DNA of 64,000 bases from Archilochus colubris (taxonomy: Eukaryota; Chordata; Aves; Apodiformes; Trochilidae). The notes under the pieces are model-generated. The model saw only the letters and a program-made list of their open reading frames with translations. It had not been told where the DNA came from and ran no database searches. Both the position numbers and the translations under genes were made by a program. The stretch covers positions 171,485,480 through 171,549,479 of the forward strand of contig CM041083.1 in assembly GCA_023079485.1 (NCBI GenBank), in the 5' to 3' direction. Positions 26,141 to 36,141 of the stretch are shown here, piece after piece (the stretch's first letter is position 1; the number at the start of each line of letters is the position of its first letter).

Positions 26141-26210
26141 AGGGCATAATAGGGTTGGACTTGATGATCTCTGAGGACCCTTCCAACCCAGCCAATTCTA
26201 TGATTCTATG
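26141..26210 (+). mobile_element. CR1 3'-terminal stub
   Basis: About 70 bp of CR1 3' UTR in plus orientation. It contains GGGTTGGACTTGATGATCTC and CCTTCCAACCCAGCCAATTC and ends in TATGATTCTATG at 26210. This is a severely 5'-truncated insertion of the same general subfamily as the larger copies here. Confidence 0.9.
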
Positions 26211-29203
26211 CATACTTGCAACATAGCAGACAAAGGGAAAATGTGGATTTAAGTTATTTTGAAGCACCCTGGGACCTGCAAGACACTATCAGCTGCTCTA
26301 GAATTACATATGAACCACAAAATAATTGAAGGCTGCTCTTACACATGTGTTTTCTTTGTAAGTCATGCAGCCCAGATTACCTGAAGTATGGAGGATACTG
26401 GGCACTTGGCTGTGTACCAAGGCAACAGTGCCCCATGGGTCAAAACTTCTCCATCTGTAACAAATACACTTCAGCTTCCATGAAAAGTGAAACTAAATGA
26501 TTGCAACTGAGGGTCCACATGTTCTTCAACAAAATGCTGTATATTGGCACCCTTGCTGATATTTGGGAGCTATTAGGACACCCAAAGAGCCAAAGAGAAG
26601 AGGTTATTCTTTGCTAATATTGGTGCTGTTATTGCAAATAAACTGAGTTTTGGTGGGCCTGGATGATATTGGAAAGCAAAGATACTCATTAGGGGTGAAA
26701 AATCTTTGTGAAGAGGAGCTGGTATTGCAGGAGTCCATATTTGTGTACATTATCAATACATAATATCTGGCCACTAACATGTTCTTGGATACAATTCCCC
26801 CTTCGGAAATCTTGTGCATTGTTTTTTCCCCCCAGTGGCAGGTATCCAAACACCTGCTTTGCAATTTTACCTTCACCTTTTTTGCTGCCAGTCAAGTGGT
26901 GTCAACAGCATGGTTGGGCTGTGTGGGGAAAAGGCAAAAACACAGCACTGGTCACCTAAAATTAGTAACCTGACTCAAGTCAGGTGAGTGGTTTGCAACC
27001 ACCAGGCTGGTGTTGGTTCACAGCTCTTACTCATTTCCCAGGTGTCTCAAGAACTTGGTTTACACCAGGGAGGTGATTTGTGGGGGATTGCAAGGGAAAT
27101 ATTTGGGCTTGCATTCAGACAGAGCTAAAACAAAATAAATCAAAACTTCAATAAGCAACATACTACATTCATAGGATCCAACATCTTGAATTCTAAGCAA
27201 ATGGGGTACAGCTTTGCCTCTGCTATTGAAGCTGAGAAGATATTCATCTTCCTGCCCTGACTTTGTCCTGACCCCTCCAGATCCCTCATATGCCTCAGAG
27301 GTCCTCACAACTGTCCCTACTTTTCAGTGATCTTTAATTAACCAAGTCTGACAACATAACTCAAAATGAAACCACATCAGCCATATAAGAATGGTTCTAA
27401 AATCCTATGGAATTAGTCAGAGCTTATGATTTTAAACACCAATTTCCCTTTGTGCTAGCAAGCAGTATTTATGGCCAAGAAAGCTTTAAAATAATTTTCT
27501 CAAGGTAGCTTGATCTCTTTTGTCCCTGTCTTTTGCTGTTCTTAAAAGGGTTATTAAGGGTTTTACCTGCTTTCATTCCCATAATCATGAACATGTGTCT
27601 TACAAAATCTTTGTCTTATGTGCTCCACCTACAAACCAGAATCCAACTGCTTGGCTGATGTCTTCTACCTTCTTGCATCTTCTGGATTTTGCAATAGACT
27701 GAGAGCTCTGCCTTTCAGTTCCATGTGTCTGTGCTAATAGTCTGCTGCTAGTGGGAAATCAGGTTTGCACAGGTTTCTTTTTTTCTTTTTTTTTTTTTAT
27801 GTGCAACAGGCATATAAAATGTAGTATTTCAACAGCATACACTGGAGGCATTGTGGAGATGCCAACAGCATCTGTAAATGCTGTCTCATTGCTAGTGACA
27901 ATAATCAATTGTCTCCTGTTTTTATTAGAAGACAGTTACTTTCTTACTCTGATGGCTTTTTTTCCCCTACCAGATAATGTTTCAAATTTTCACCAAGGCA
28001 AACTCCTGTAAGAAATTTTTTTTCCCAGCTTAAGGATGTCTTTGTTCTACTGACTGTGATGCAAACACCTACTGGCTCTTCCTGTTTGAAGAGCAAGGCT
28101 CCCACCCTGGTTACAATCCCCTAAATCTCTGCTGGAATTGTGTTTCAGGAGCAGATTCAATGTAAGCTTGGACGTAGTTAGTGCTCTATCACATTGCACG
28201 TTTCACAGTCATCTGTGAAACCTGGAAGAAACTCTGCTAGTTCACAAATGCTAATAGACTTTGAACTAAATTAATATTTCAGGTAGGGACATGTTATTAT
28301 ATTGCCTTTAAATGTTTAGTCAGGTCAAGTGTTTCAGGCATACTAAAAGAGGGTTTCAGTTTACCCTTAGGTCTGTTTTCATGACCTCTTAGCTGTGAGC
28401 TGAGCTTTTGTTCATGATCTCTTGCAGTTCCTATCCTGTTGCATCCAGCAGCATCACTATCCCTGACAGTGACCCTTGCCTATATGTTTAATGTATGGGG
28501 TGCCATTCAGGATGGATTTTGCAGCAGCTGACCCCCAGCAATTATCTGTGTGTTTTGAGCCTGCCCCCCCATTGGCTCTCAGGACACAGCAAGGACGATG
28601 CTTTCTTCAGCTCCCAATGCCTGACAGGATGAGTCACCAGGCCCAAGAAGTGCTTGGAGCAGGTGCAGCAATTAAATAATTTTATCTGTAGCTCTGAAAT
28701 AATTTTGCCCCCTTTTGTAGTGAACTTGCTCAGATCTATGCCATGGTGAACCTTGTGTGTCTTCTGAGAAGTGACCTGAGCTCTTGCTCTCTATACAAGC
28801 TTCCCCTTATCTCCTGCCTTCTATCAATTGATTGCTTTCTTTTTTTTCCCCCCCTTTTGTTTCCCTGAATATTCAGTAAGGCAGGCATTTTATAGATGGA
28901 TTTTTCTGAGCTATTTCCTGATGCAGCTTCCTCACCCTTCAGACTCTCTTCACCAGGTTTGCTGCAAGGAAGCTGCTGCACACTCTGCTCTTTGTAGGCT
29001 GCTTGTTCTGCTGATGTGTGCTAACAACTGCATCTCTTAGGCATGCTGTGAGCAGGTTCAGGAGGCTGTGTTTTCATTGAAAGAAACATTTTAATCTGTG
29101 CCATGTGAAGCTTGTCAGCATGTTTTTTCTCTTGGGGCTCATCTAATAATTTTCCTTGTGCCATCTAATGTGGCCTTTCTGAGTTGTGACTGCTGTTTTC
29201 TTG

Positions 29204-29235
29204 GGATCACAGAACAGTAGAATGGTTTGGGACAG
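29204..29235 (-). mobile_element. Possible CR1 3'-tail scrap
   Basis: ATCACAGAACAGTAGAATGG followed by TTTGGGAC resembles the reverse complement of a CR1 3' end, with the sequence after TTTGGG diverging immediately. Only about 30 bases match, so this may be chance. Confidence 0.4.
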
Positions 29236-29455
29236 TCTGGTTTTGTGTAGCACCAGATGTAGCTGTGTGGACTGAGTGACGCCCATTTTCTGCTTGGCTT
29301 TTGGCTTAGAGAGTTTGTGTGTTGTTTCTGTCTCTCCATCAGACAGCTTGTCCACCTGAGATACTCTCATGAGGAAAAGCTGTGGCGTACCCTGTGCATG
29401 AGCAATTCCATGACAAAGCCTCTTCAGGACTGTTTTAGAGTGCATGGTTCATGAG

Positions 29456-29497
29456 GTAAATGTCTATATGTTAAAGGTAAATGTCTACATGTTAAAG
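29456..29497. repeat. 21-bp tandem duplication
   Basis: A 21-base unit at 29456-29476 is repeated immediately at 29477-29497 with a single T/C change (GTAAATGTCTA-T/C-ATGTTAAAG). Simple two-copy tandem repeat. Confidence 0.9.
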
Positions 29498-30515
29498 TGA
29501 GGCTTTCCTGCACCATACTGCAAAAGTCCTGCATCTAGCACAGGATGGGGACTCCACACTGAGGTCACACACTACCCCATGGGACACCAGCTCCCTGCAC
29601 ATCCATCCTCATCCAACTCTGATCTCCACAAACCACATGGGCCTTGTAATTTGCCACTTTTGTGCCAATTCAAAGTTGTAGGGAATCACTCTGAGACTCT
29701 ATGGCTCACAATCTCCCTCAGCTATGGTAGTTTCTGCACGTCTCTGATAGGATTTTTCTTGCCGCAGCCATTATGTACAACCCAGTTTGCAGAAGGGTCA
29801 CCTCTGCAATCTTTTCCTTCTGCTACACCCATAAGCAGCACCCATTCTGCAGTCTTTCTCTCCTCTGCTGTGCTTTTATCTCCTCGCTGAAGAGCATCCA
29901 CTGTTTTCCCTTCCTTCTAGAGTTAATTTTTAAGCTGGTCTAGGACTCATTCAAGAGTCAGACAAGTGCAAATACCATCGCATGGGAACTGGTGAGATCA
30001 CTTAGCTGGGGGCAAGGAATGGAAGGGCTGCTTTCAATGACAGTTTGCCACTAGCTCAGCTTAGTTGTCGTGCCAGGCTGTCACTTTGTGACTCAACCAA
30101 AGTCAATATATGGAGTGAGACCTTTTGTATACATCTGCATGGATAGCAAACCGGTGCTGCCGTGATTGATCTTTTCTTGCTCTGGTAATGTTTTCAATTT
30201 ATGATCCTTTGTATCTATAGGAACAGAGTTAGAGCTGCCACAGCACTCAGGCAGAAAAGAGAGAAAGTCAAGGCGATTCAGCTTCAGTGTTACATTTCCC
30301 CCCACCCCCACCCCAATCTTGATAATGTTAGGAGCCTTCAAAGTGCTGCTTCCCGGAGTTTCTACACAGTATCTGATAAGCACAGCTCATGCCTGCATTG
30401 CATCTCAGCCACTCAGATCAAAAAGTGATTTAAAACAGACTTGCTCACTGATTATTGGTGTGTGCCCTTGTATTTCTATAAGGGGGAACTTACATCTTTA
30501 ACCCCTGCTGGACCA

Positions 30516-31512
30516 TCATAGAATCAGCTGGGTTGGAAGGGACCTCTGAGATCATCAAGTCCAACCCTTGATCCACGACCGCTGCAGTTACCAGCCCATG
30601 GCACTGAGTGCCACATCCAGTCTCTTCTTAAAAGCCTCCAGGGATGGAGAATCCACTACTTCCCTGGGCAGCCCATTCCAATGCCTGATCACCCTCTCCA
30701 TAAAGAAATTCTTTCTAATATCCAACCTAAACCTCCCCTGGCACAACTTAAGACCATGCCCTCTTGTCTTGCTGAGAGTTGCCTGGGAAAATAGACCAAC
30801 CCCCCCCTGGCTACCCTCTCCTTTCAGGGAGTTGTAGAGAGCGATGAGGTCTCCCCTGAGCCTCCTCTTCTCCAGACTGAACACCCCCAGCTCCCTCAGC
30901 CTCTCCTCATGGGATCTGTGCTCAAGTCCCTTCACCAGCCTGGTTGCCCTCCTTTGGACCTGCTCCAGGACCTCAATCTCCTTCCTAAACTGAGGGGCCC
31001 AGAACTGGACACAGGACTCGAGGTGTGGCCTCACCAGCGCTGAGTACAGGGGCAGAATCACTTCCTGGCCACACTGTTCCTGATACAGGCCAGGATGCCA
31101 TTGGCCTTCTTGGCTACCTGGGCACACTGCTGGCTCATGTTCAGCTTCCTGTCAATCCATACTCCCAGGTCCCTTTCTGCCTGGCTGCTCTCAGCCACTC
31201 TGTGCCCAGCCTGGAGCTCCCCATGGGGTTGTGGCCAAAGTGCAGGACCCGACAGTAGGCCTTGTTGAACCTCATCCCATTGGAATCAGCCCAACTCTCC
31301 AGTCTGTCCAGGTCCCTCTGCAGAGCCCTCCTGCCTTCCAGCTGATCGACACTTCCTCCCCAGCTTAGTGTCACCTGCGAATTTGCTGATGATGGACTCA
31401 ATCCCCTCATCTGTATCATCTGTAAAGATATTAAACAGAACTGGGCCCAACACTGATCCCTGGGGGACACCACTAGTGACTGGCCACCAACAGGATGCAG
31501 CACCATGTTGCA
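30516..31512 (-). mobile_element. CR1 LINE fragment, longest of the young subfamily
   Basis: About 1 kb of minus-strand CR1. Its 3' tail starts at 30516 (TCATAGAATCAGCTGGG) and its body reaches into the reverse-transcriptase domain at about 31512. The minus strand shows [20 protein letters not shown], then [10 protein letters not shown], where the usual FADDTKL catalytic motif reads FAGDTKL. After [10 protein letters not shown] and HFGHNP comes a long open stretch from 31127 to 30588 with [34 protein letters not shown] and [20 protein letters not shown]. Frameshifts near 31130 and 31340 and the 5' truncation make it inactive. Confidence 0.93.
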
Positions 31513-33638
31513 GGGTAGCCCCAGCCTCTCTATATCCTAGTTGTCTTGGTGTTGGATGTCCTAAGGGGAAATGTTCTGCAGACATGTCTGCCTCTGCCAG
31601 CCACGGGTCATCCCTGCCAGCCCAATGGGGCAGCCCAGGAGGACACACTGCCTGCACACAGGGGACCCTGATGGCTCCTCAGCACCTGGTAAGGAGGAGA
31701 ATTTGTCCTTCAAACAGGGCTGAGAAAGGTATTGCTGCTCACCTCCCTTATGTGAGATGCTGTGAGTGAAATCCCAGGATTAACAGTGCACTGTGAAGAC
31801 AACAAAGAGCTCTTTTTATCAAAATCAGCACTAGAAATAATTTTGTCTCCCAAGTCAGGGAGGAAGGAACATGGTATCCCACAGGTGAGAAAACTTATCT
31901 GACCTCACCAAAAGACAAACCTGTTACTTGATTGTAAGGAGCTGATTCTGGAAGGTGATTTTTGCAGATACGCTGAGTTTTTAGTTCTATATTACTAGTT
32001 TAAAAATAAAATTCCATGATGTTGGGTTATTTAATACACACCAAATCTTCCATGATTTACTGAGTCATAAAATCTAGACTATTTCAAACTTCTCTAAATG
32101 CAAAGAATATAGTACCTAGTTAATTAAACTTGTATTTAAATAAAATTCCATTATAGGCAAAGTCTAGCAGTTGCTCTTATTCATACTTTATTCAACTTGA
32201 ACTACTGTTCAACAATACATTTTTTTTTAAATTGCTGAGAAGATGTAGCTCTTTATCTGTTTCTTTATGTTTTCCAGCAGTAATGCAAAGCTGGAATTAA
32301 GACTTTTAACAAATTCAAACCATGCTGTGAGTAGTGGAAATCTGTGGGAAAAACTACATTAAAAACTCACCAACAATTTTTGCCAAAAGCAACGTGATAT
32401 CTGGGCACAACTGTTGATGTGGTAACTATTGATTTCCTCTTTGGCTAGGGGCTTTTTCCAAGGAATGGTGTCTAGAAATGCTCTCTGGTACAGCCAGAAT
32501 TTTCTCAAACTCATGGGACACTGAATTTGTCATGCTGAAAGCTTGAGATTTTTGTAACACACATGAAGAACTGGCAGCTGTAGGTGTGAGGGGAGTTTAG
32601 ACTGGAGCTGAAGCTCAGGGCCTATATTCTAGGTGTAGTATAAATGTACTTAGAGTAAAATATTCCCCCTCCTTTCCACCTAAACTTACAGCTCTTTCCT
32701 TAAGGTAAGGCAGGCTCTTTAAAAATGCTGCTGTGCTGCCTGCAACACTTCTTCAGTGATGCAATGTATATGAAAGGTAAATGAAATATGCTGACACTGA
32801 GAGCCTATCTTAATTATAAAGAATAAGTTTTTAATGGGTATTATGATGCTGTTATGTGAAAAGGTCTACCTCCAACATTCTTTCTCCCTTTTAGCCAGTG
32901 CTGTCTCTCGCTGTGACTGCTGAACTTGCTCTGATTTCTCCTGTTTTTCAGAAACTGAGAGCTATTTCCTTGTGGCAGTTCTGTTTCCCTGTATTGCTGT
33001 GTGGCTGAACTTCCTGGAGCCGGGAAGGCTCCTGCCAGCCACTGATCACAACACAGGGGAACTGAGTGAAATGTAACAGCCTGTAAAGTACAGGTCATGG
33101 GTGATGACATGCAAGACCTTTTTTAGCTTTGAACTCTGTAAACCCTGTGGAAACACGAGGCCTTGCTCCTCTTCCACCCCTGGGCTCAGCTTGGCAAAGC
33201 TGCAAAAAGAGAGAGCAACATGAATCAAAACAAAAAGAAAGATTGTTCCACTGAAAACTGAATGGATTGTGGTTCCTGTGCTTGGTTTGCCTCTACAAAT
33301 CACACCTTTGAGGGTCTCTCTTTGTCAGGCTGGGCCCTTGGGTGCCATGCACATGTGTGATGAGTCCCTGAGGGAGAAACAAGTGACGGAAAAGCCTTCT
33401 GCAGGGCAGATGCTCCCCAGGGCAACAGTTCAGTCTTCAGTGGCAACAGCCACTGCAGCTTTTAATTTTCAAATCAGGCCTGCTGCCCGGGCACATTCAT
33501 GCTTGCCTGCACACATGCACCATGGGTTCACACCATGCAACCACAAAATGCTTTGCTCCAGAGCCTGTCGGCACAGTTAGGTGTGGTGAACAAGTTAAGT
33601 GGATGCTGGGAGATGGGGCCAAAGGAGCTGGTAGAAAG
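31513..33638. other. Non-coding sequence, no gene recognised
   Basis: No supported exon. The first few dozen bases beyond 31512 may still be diverged CR1. The rest shows only short chance frames and AT-rich patches, for example around 31980-32160. Confidence 0.5.
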
Positions 33639-34370
33639 TCATAAAATCCCAGAATGAATTGGGTCAGAAGGGACCTTAAAGATCATCTATCTGCAACCTT
33701 TGTGCTATGGTCAGGGACACCTCTCACTAGATCAGGATGCTCAAGGCCCCATTCAACTTGGACTTGAACACTTCCAGGGAAGGGGCAGCCACAACTTCCT
33801 CGAGCAACCTGGGCCAGTGTCTCACCACCCTCATGGTAGAGTTTCTTGCTAATATCCAATCTAAATTTACTTTCTTTCAGCTTGAAACCATTCCTCTTTG
33901 TCCTATCACTAGATGCCTTTTTAAAAAGCCCCTCCCCAGCTTTCCTGTATCTCCCTCCAGGTACTGCAAGGCTGTTCTAAGGTTTCCTTGGAGCCTTCTC
34001 TTCTCCAGGATGAACAACCCCAACTCTCTCAGTCTGTCTTCATATGAGAGGTGCCCCAGCTCTCTGATCATCTTTGTGGCCCTCCTCTGGACTCACTCCA
34101 GCAGGACCATGTCCTTGTTTTGGAACCTTCAGAACTGGACATGGTATTCCAGGTAGGGTCTCCATAGAATAGAGTAGAATAGAATAGAATAGAATAGAAT
34201 AGAATAGAATAGAATAGAATAGAATAGAATAGAATAGAATAGAATAGAATAGAATAGAATAGAATAGAATAGAATAGAATAGATGCGGAGAATCACTTCC
34301 CTTAATCTGCTAGGCACTCTTCTTTTGATGCAGCCCAGGATAGGGTTGGCTTTCTGGACTGCAACCACAC
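33639..34370 (-). mobile_element. CR1 LINE, 3' portion, split by later insertion
   Basis: Minus-strand CR1 of an older subfamily than the 2955/30516 group. The tail begins near 33639 (TCATAAAATCCCAGAATG). The minus strand encodes MIRELGHLSYEDRLREL-LFILEKRRLQGNLRTALQYLEG and related blocks. The element is interrupted at 34176-34280 by an expanded AGAAT repeat. It then continues with [11 protein letters not shown] and, further 5', the [16 protein letters not shown] segment to about 34370. There it is broken by plus-strand CR1 sequence. The missing upstream part resumes at 34911. Confidence 0.9.
34165..34283. repeat. (AGAAT)21 pentanucleotide microsatellite inside CR1
   Basis: Twenty-one perfect AGAAT units occupy 34176-34280, with a few imperfect units on the left side. 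The array lies exactly where CR1 copies have the codons for IYSALVRP, and the flanking CR1 sequence is continuous on both sides. So it expanded within the CR1 copy and was not inserted beside it. On the minus strand it reads as a repeating LFYSI pentapeptide, since 15 bases are five codons. This is a consequence of the repeat, not evidence of coding. Confidence 0.95.
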
Positions 34371-34375
34371 ATGGG

Positions 34376-34752
34376 GTGATAAGGCATTGGAATGGGCTCC
34401 AATTGGAATTGGAGAAGAGGAGGCTCAGAGGAGACCTCATCACTCTCTACAACTCCCTGAAAGGAGGAGGTAGCCAGGTGGAGGTTGGTCTCTTCTCCCA
34501 GGCAGATACCAGTAAGACAAGAGGGCATGGACTTAAGCTCTGCCAGGGGAGGTTTAGGTTAGAAATTAGGAAAAAATTATTTACAGAGAGAGTGATCAGG
34601 CATTGGAATGGACTGCCCTGGAGGTTTTTAAGAAGAGACTGAATGTGGCACTCAGTGCCATGGGCTGGCAACCACAGTGGTAGAGGATCAAGGGTTGGAC
34701 TTGATGATCTCAGAGGTCCTTTCCAACCCAGATGATTCTGTGAATCTGTGAC
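34376..34752 (+). mobile_element. CR1 LINE fragment, plus strand, inserted into older CR1
   Basis: Plus-orientation CR1 3' end of the young subfamily. From about 34409 it reads GGAGAAGAGGAGGCTCAG..., giving [39 protein letters not shown] and HWNGLPW. It ends in the 3' tail around 34730-34752. A short segment at 34376-34402 repeats the GTGAT-AGGCATTGGAATGGG block that appears again at about 34591. The 5' edge is therefore rearranged or locally duplicated. Part of the EVVDSPSLE segment is deleted before FLRRD. Confidence 0.88.
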
Positions 34753-34910
34753 TGCCCAGGGAAGTGATGGAGTTACCATCCCTAGAGGTGTTTAAGGCAA
34801 GGCTGGATGTGGCACTTAGTGCCATGGTCTAGCCGGTGTGGTGGTAGTAAGGTCACAGCCTGGACTCGATGATCTCAGAGACCTTTTCCAGCCTCAGTAA
34901 TTCTGTGATC
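34753..34910 (+). mobile_element. Second plus-strand CR1 3' end in tandem
   Basis: Begins at ACTGCCCAGGGAAGTGATGG, continues through a GTGTTTAAGGCAAGGCTGGA and GTGGCACTTAGTGCCATGG block, and ends in a CR1 3' UTR with a degenerate tail CAGTAATTCTGTGATC at 34910. Subfamily details differ from the preceding fragment. This is therefore a separate CR1 3' end in the same orientation, stacked directly behind the first. Confidence 0.82.
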
Positions 34911-35030
34911 GCCGCCTCACGCTGAGCTTCTCACCAACCAACACCTCCAAACCCCTCTCCTCGGATCTCTTCTCAATCCCTTCCCCACCGAGCCTGTTAT
35001 TCGTGCTTGGGATCACCCACGTGCAGCACG
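34911..35030 (-). mobile_element. CR1 fragment resuming inside the CpG-island edge
   Basis: The reverse complement encodes GEGIEKRSEERGLEVLVGEKL, matching the CR1 segment usually reading EWIESSPAEKDLGVLVDEKL. In CR1 order this is the part just upstream of where the copy at 33639-34370 is broken. The two pieces are thus halves of one element, separated by the plus-strand CR1 sequences at 34371-34910 with little or no loss at the junction. The similarity fades near 35030. Unlike the homologous parts at 50281-50410 and 31130-31255, this piece contains eight or nine CpGs. Confidence 0.75.
35018..35023. promoter_or_regulatory. E-box CACGTG inside CR1-derived sequence
   Basis: A palindromic CACGTG lies in the CR1 remnant. 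The sister copy at 50281-50410 has TATGTG at the homologous place, and CATGTG is common in CR1. The site apparently arose by one or two substitutions. Binding by USF or MYC-family factors is only an inference from the motif. Confidence 0.4.
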
Positions 35031-35152
35031 GTCCTACTCGGCACTGTCGGAACTGTCGCGACAAAACCCATGGGCGACCTCGCACCCCCTCCCATCCTCG
35101 CCCCCCACCTCTCCCTCCCCACTCTGCGCACCGGCGGCAGCACCTCCCGCCG

Positions 35153-35166
35153 CCGCTAGGTGGCGC
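35153..35166 (+). promoter_or_regulatory. CTCF-like core motif
   Basis: CCGCTAGGTGGCGC, followed by C, matches the well-known CTCF consensus CCASYAGRKGGCRSY at every position except the third, where G is a frequent alternative. It sits about 300 bp upstream of the start codon in the CpG island and contains CpGs, so binding could be methylation-sensitive. Occupancy is not shown by sequence alone. Confidence 0.6.
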
Positions 35167-35240
35167 CGCCGCGCGCCTCCCCGCGCGCCACCGGGGGGAA
35201 CCGGGTTTGGCGAAAGGAGGGGGGGGAAAATGGTGAATCC

Positions 35241-35250
35241 GCGCATGCGC
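35241..35250. promoter_or_regulatory. NRF1 palindrome GCGCATGCGC
   Basis: A perfect GCGCATGCGC, flanked as C-GCGCATGCGC-A, matches the NRF1 binding consensus. NRF1 sites of this kind are common 0-150 bp upstream of start sites in CpG-island promoters, so transcription probably starts in the following 100-200 bp. Confidence 0.65.
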
Positions 35251-35398
35251 AATTTGCGCGCCTCGCCCGGGCCCTTCGCCTCCGCCTCCTCCCTGCGCTG
35301 CCGCTCCCCCTCACGTCGGCGGCGGTGCCACCGCCACCAGAGCGAGCGGGAGGAGGAGGAGGAGGAAGGGAGGAGAGGGAGGCAGGTCCGGCGGCCTT

Positions 35399-35414
35399 CT
35401 GGGGGTACCCCCAG
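35399..35414. repeat. Perfect 16-bp palindrome in the leader
   Basis: CTGGGGGTACCCCCAG is fully self-complementary. In RNA the short loop would require opening of the central pairs. It lies 47 bases upstream of the start codon and just before the G-rich tract. Confidence 0.85.
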
Positions 35415-35432
35415 CGGCGAGGCGCGGAGAGA

Positions 35433-35457
35433 GGGGAGGGAAAGGGAGGGGGGGGGG
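35433..35457 (+). promoter_or_regulatory. G-quadruplex-capable tract next to the start codon
   Basis: GGGG-A-GGG-AAA-GGG-A followed by a run of ten G satisfies the usual four-run G3+ with 1-7 base loops rule. It ends three bases before the ATG at 35461. If it is in the mRNA leader it could form an RNA G-quadruplex and affect translation. This is a sequence-pattern inference only. Confidence 0.55.
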
Positions 35458-35468
35458 AAGATGGCGAC
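35458..35468 (+). promoter_or_regulatory. YY1-type motif overlapping the start codon
   Basis: AAGATGGCGAC matches the YY1 consensus AAGATGGCGGC at ten of eleven positions. In many vertebrate genes such a motif covers the translation start near the transcription start, serving as both YY1 site and good initiation context (A at -3, G at +4). This supports 35461 as the true initiator. Confidence 0.55.
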
Positions 35469-35707
35469 GCTGGGAGGCGAATCGCAACCCTTCCCCAGCG
35501 CTGCTCTGGCGGCGGCGGCAACAGCCGGGGTGGGCAGCGGCGGCAGCGGGTCGCTGGGTTTGCAGGCGCCGCTGAACCGCGGTCTGGAGCGGGCTTTGGA
35601 AGAGGCGGCACACTCCGGGGGGCTCAACCTGAGCGGCAGGAAGCTGAAGGAATTCCCGCGCAGCGCTGCCGCCCTCAGCCACGATCTCTCCGATACGGTG
35701 CGGGCAG
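35461..35707 (+). CDS. LRCH1: LRCH1 first coding exon (residues 1-82)
   Basis: First coding exon of leucine-rich repeats and calponin homology domain-containing protein 1. Residues 1-12 read MATLGGESQPFP, and 13-36 are an Ala/Gly/Ser-rich linker. Residues 38-82 are the conserved pre-repeat segment, with LNRGLERALEEA, GGLNLSGRKLKEFPR and HDLSDTV. The LNRGLERALEEA, LNLS and RKLKEFPR wording fits LRCH1 better than LRCH2 or LRCH3, which have SLDRALEEA and RKLR. The exon ends in phase 1 after GCA-G at 35707 with donor G|GTGAGG. In mammals LRCH1 binds DOCK8, restrains Cdc42 activation and dampens T-cell migration (literature knowledge). The LRR and CH domains are on exons outside this window. Start at 35461 is chosen for homology and its strong initiation context. 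Confidence 0.9.
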
Positions 35708-35716
35708 GTGAGGCCA
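35708..35716 (+). other. LRCH1 intron 1 splice donor
   Basis: The exon/intron junction GCAG|GTGAGG is a near-optimal 5' splice site. It leaves a single G in the last codon. Joined to an exon beginning AT or AC-type bases it would give the Asp that follows the conserved TV-x-A in LRCH proteins (inference). Confidence 0.85.
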
Positions 35717-36001
35717 GGAGAGGAACCGGGGGCGCGGAGGGGAGGGGGAGGTCGGCATCGGTATCTGCCTGAGGTGGGCGGAAAAGGAGGGGGGGGAAGG
35801 GGATTAAATCGCCGTGGGACACCTCCCCCCTTCCCCCCCTCTCAGCTCCCCGCCCACCTCAGGCATCGTAGCCCCCAACCTCTCTGTGAGGAAGACACCC
35901 ACTCCCCACCCTTTCACTCAACCTCCGTGTCATGAGGCGTTCGCCTGTCCTCTTCGCCACACGGAAACCGAGCCTGCTCACACCTCTTTCGTTATCTCTA
36001 T

Positions 36002-36036
36002 TTTATTTATTTATTTATTTATTTTTATTTTATTCA
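36002..36036. repeat. (TTTA)n microsatellite
   Basis: About seven TTTA units followed by TTTTATTTTATT in the first few hundred bases of intron 1. Ordinary simple repeat just downstream of the CpG island. Confidence 0.9.
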
Positions 36037-36094
36037 TTCCCCCTCTCGCTGTATGATGAGGTGGGTGTTTGATCACATATGGCTGGATCGCTGC

Positions 36095-36141
36095 ACCCCC
36101 CCCCCCGTCCCTCCTCCCCTCTCCTCCTCCTTCCCCTCTCC
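36095..36141. repeat. C-rich polypyrimidine tract
   Basis: Eleven consecutive C, then G, then an unbroken run of C/T with CCTCCTCCCC-type units to 36141. The opposite strand is G-rich with several G3+ runs. Located in intron 1 about 390 bp past the donor. Confidence 0.85.

Larger units (their letters stand above)
26211..30515. other. Non-coding sequence, no gene recognised
   Basis: No supported exon. It includes a T-rich run at 27778-27800, a possible CR1 tail scrap near 29204-29235, and a 21-bp tandem duplication at 29456-29497. Open frames are below about 105 codons without recognisable motifs. Confidence 0.55.
35230..35460 (+). other. Probable LRCH1 5' UTR or promoter, open in frame with the start codon
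   Basis: The frame of the LRCH1 ATG at 35461 is open upstream through 35230, with ATGs at 35230 and 35245. The first has a favourable context (A at -3, G at +4). The predicted 77-residue extension is rich in Arg, Ser and Glu, including a run of Glu from GGA/GAG repeats. It looks like translated GC-rich leader rather than a conserved domain. The NRF1 palindrome overlaps the second ATG, which suggests the transcription start lies nearby or downstream. I therefore prefer 35461 as the start. Confidence 0.5.
34950..35860 (+). promoter_or_regulatory. LRCH1 CpG-island promoter
   Basis: CpG density rises abruptly here against a CpG-poor background and falls again by about 35900. There is no TATA box at a fitting position. 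The island spans the first coding exon and its splice donor. Motifs visible inside are an E-box CACGTG at 35018-35023, a CTCF-like core at 35153-35166, an NRF1 palindrome at 35241-35250, a YY1-type site at 35458-35468 and GC boxes at 35776-35781 and 35848-35857. This pattern is typical of a broadly expressed, dispersed-start promoter. Such islands usually initiate in both directions, so a divergent upstream transcript is possible but not shown. Confidence 0.9.
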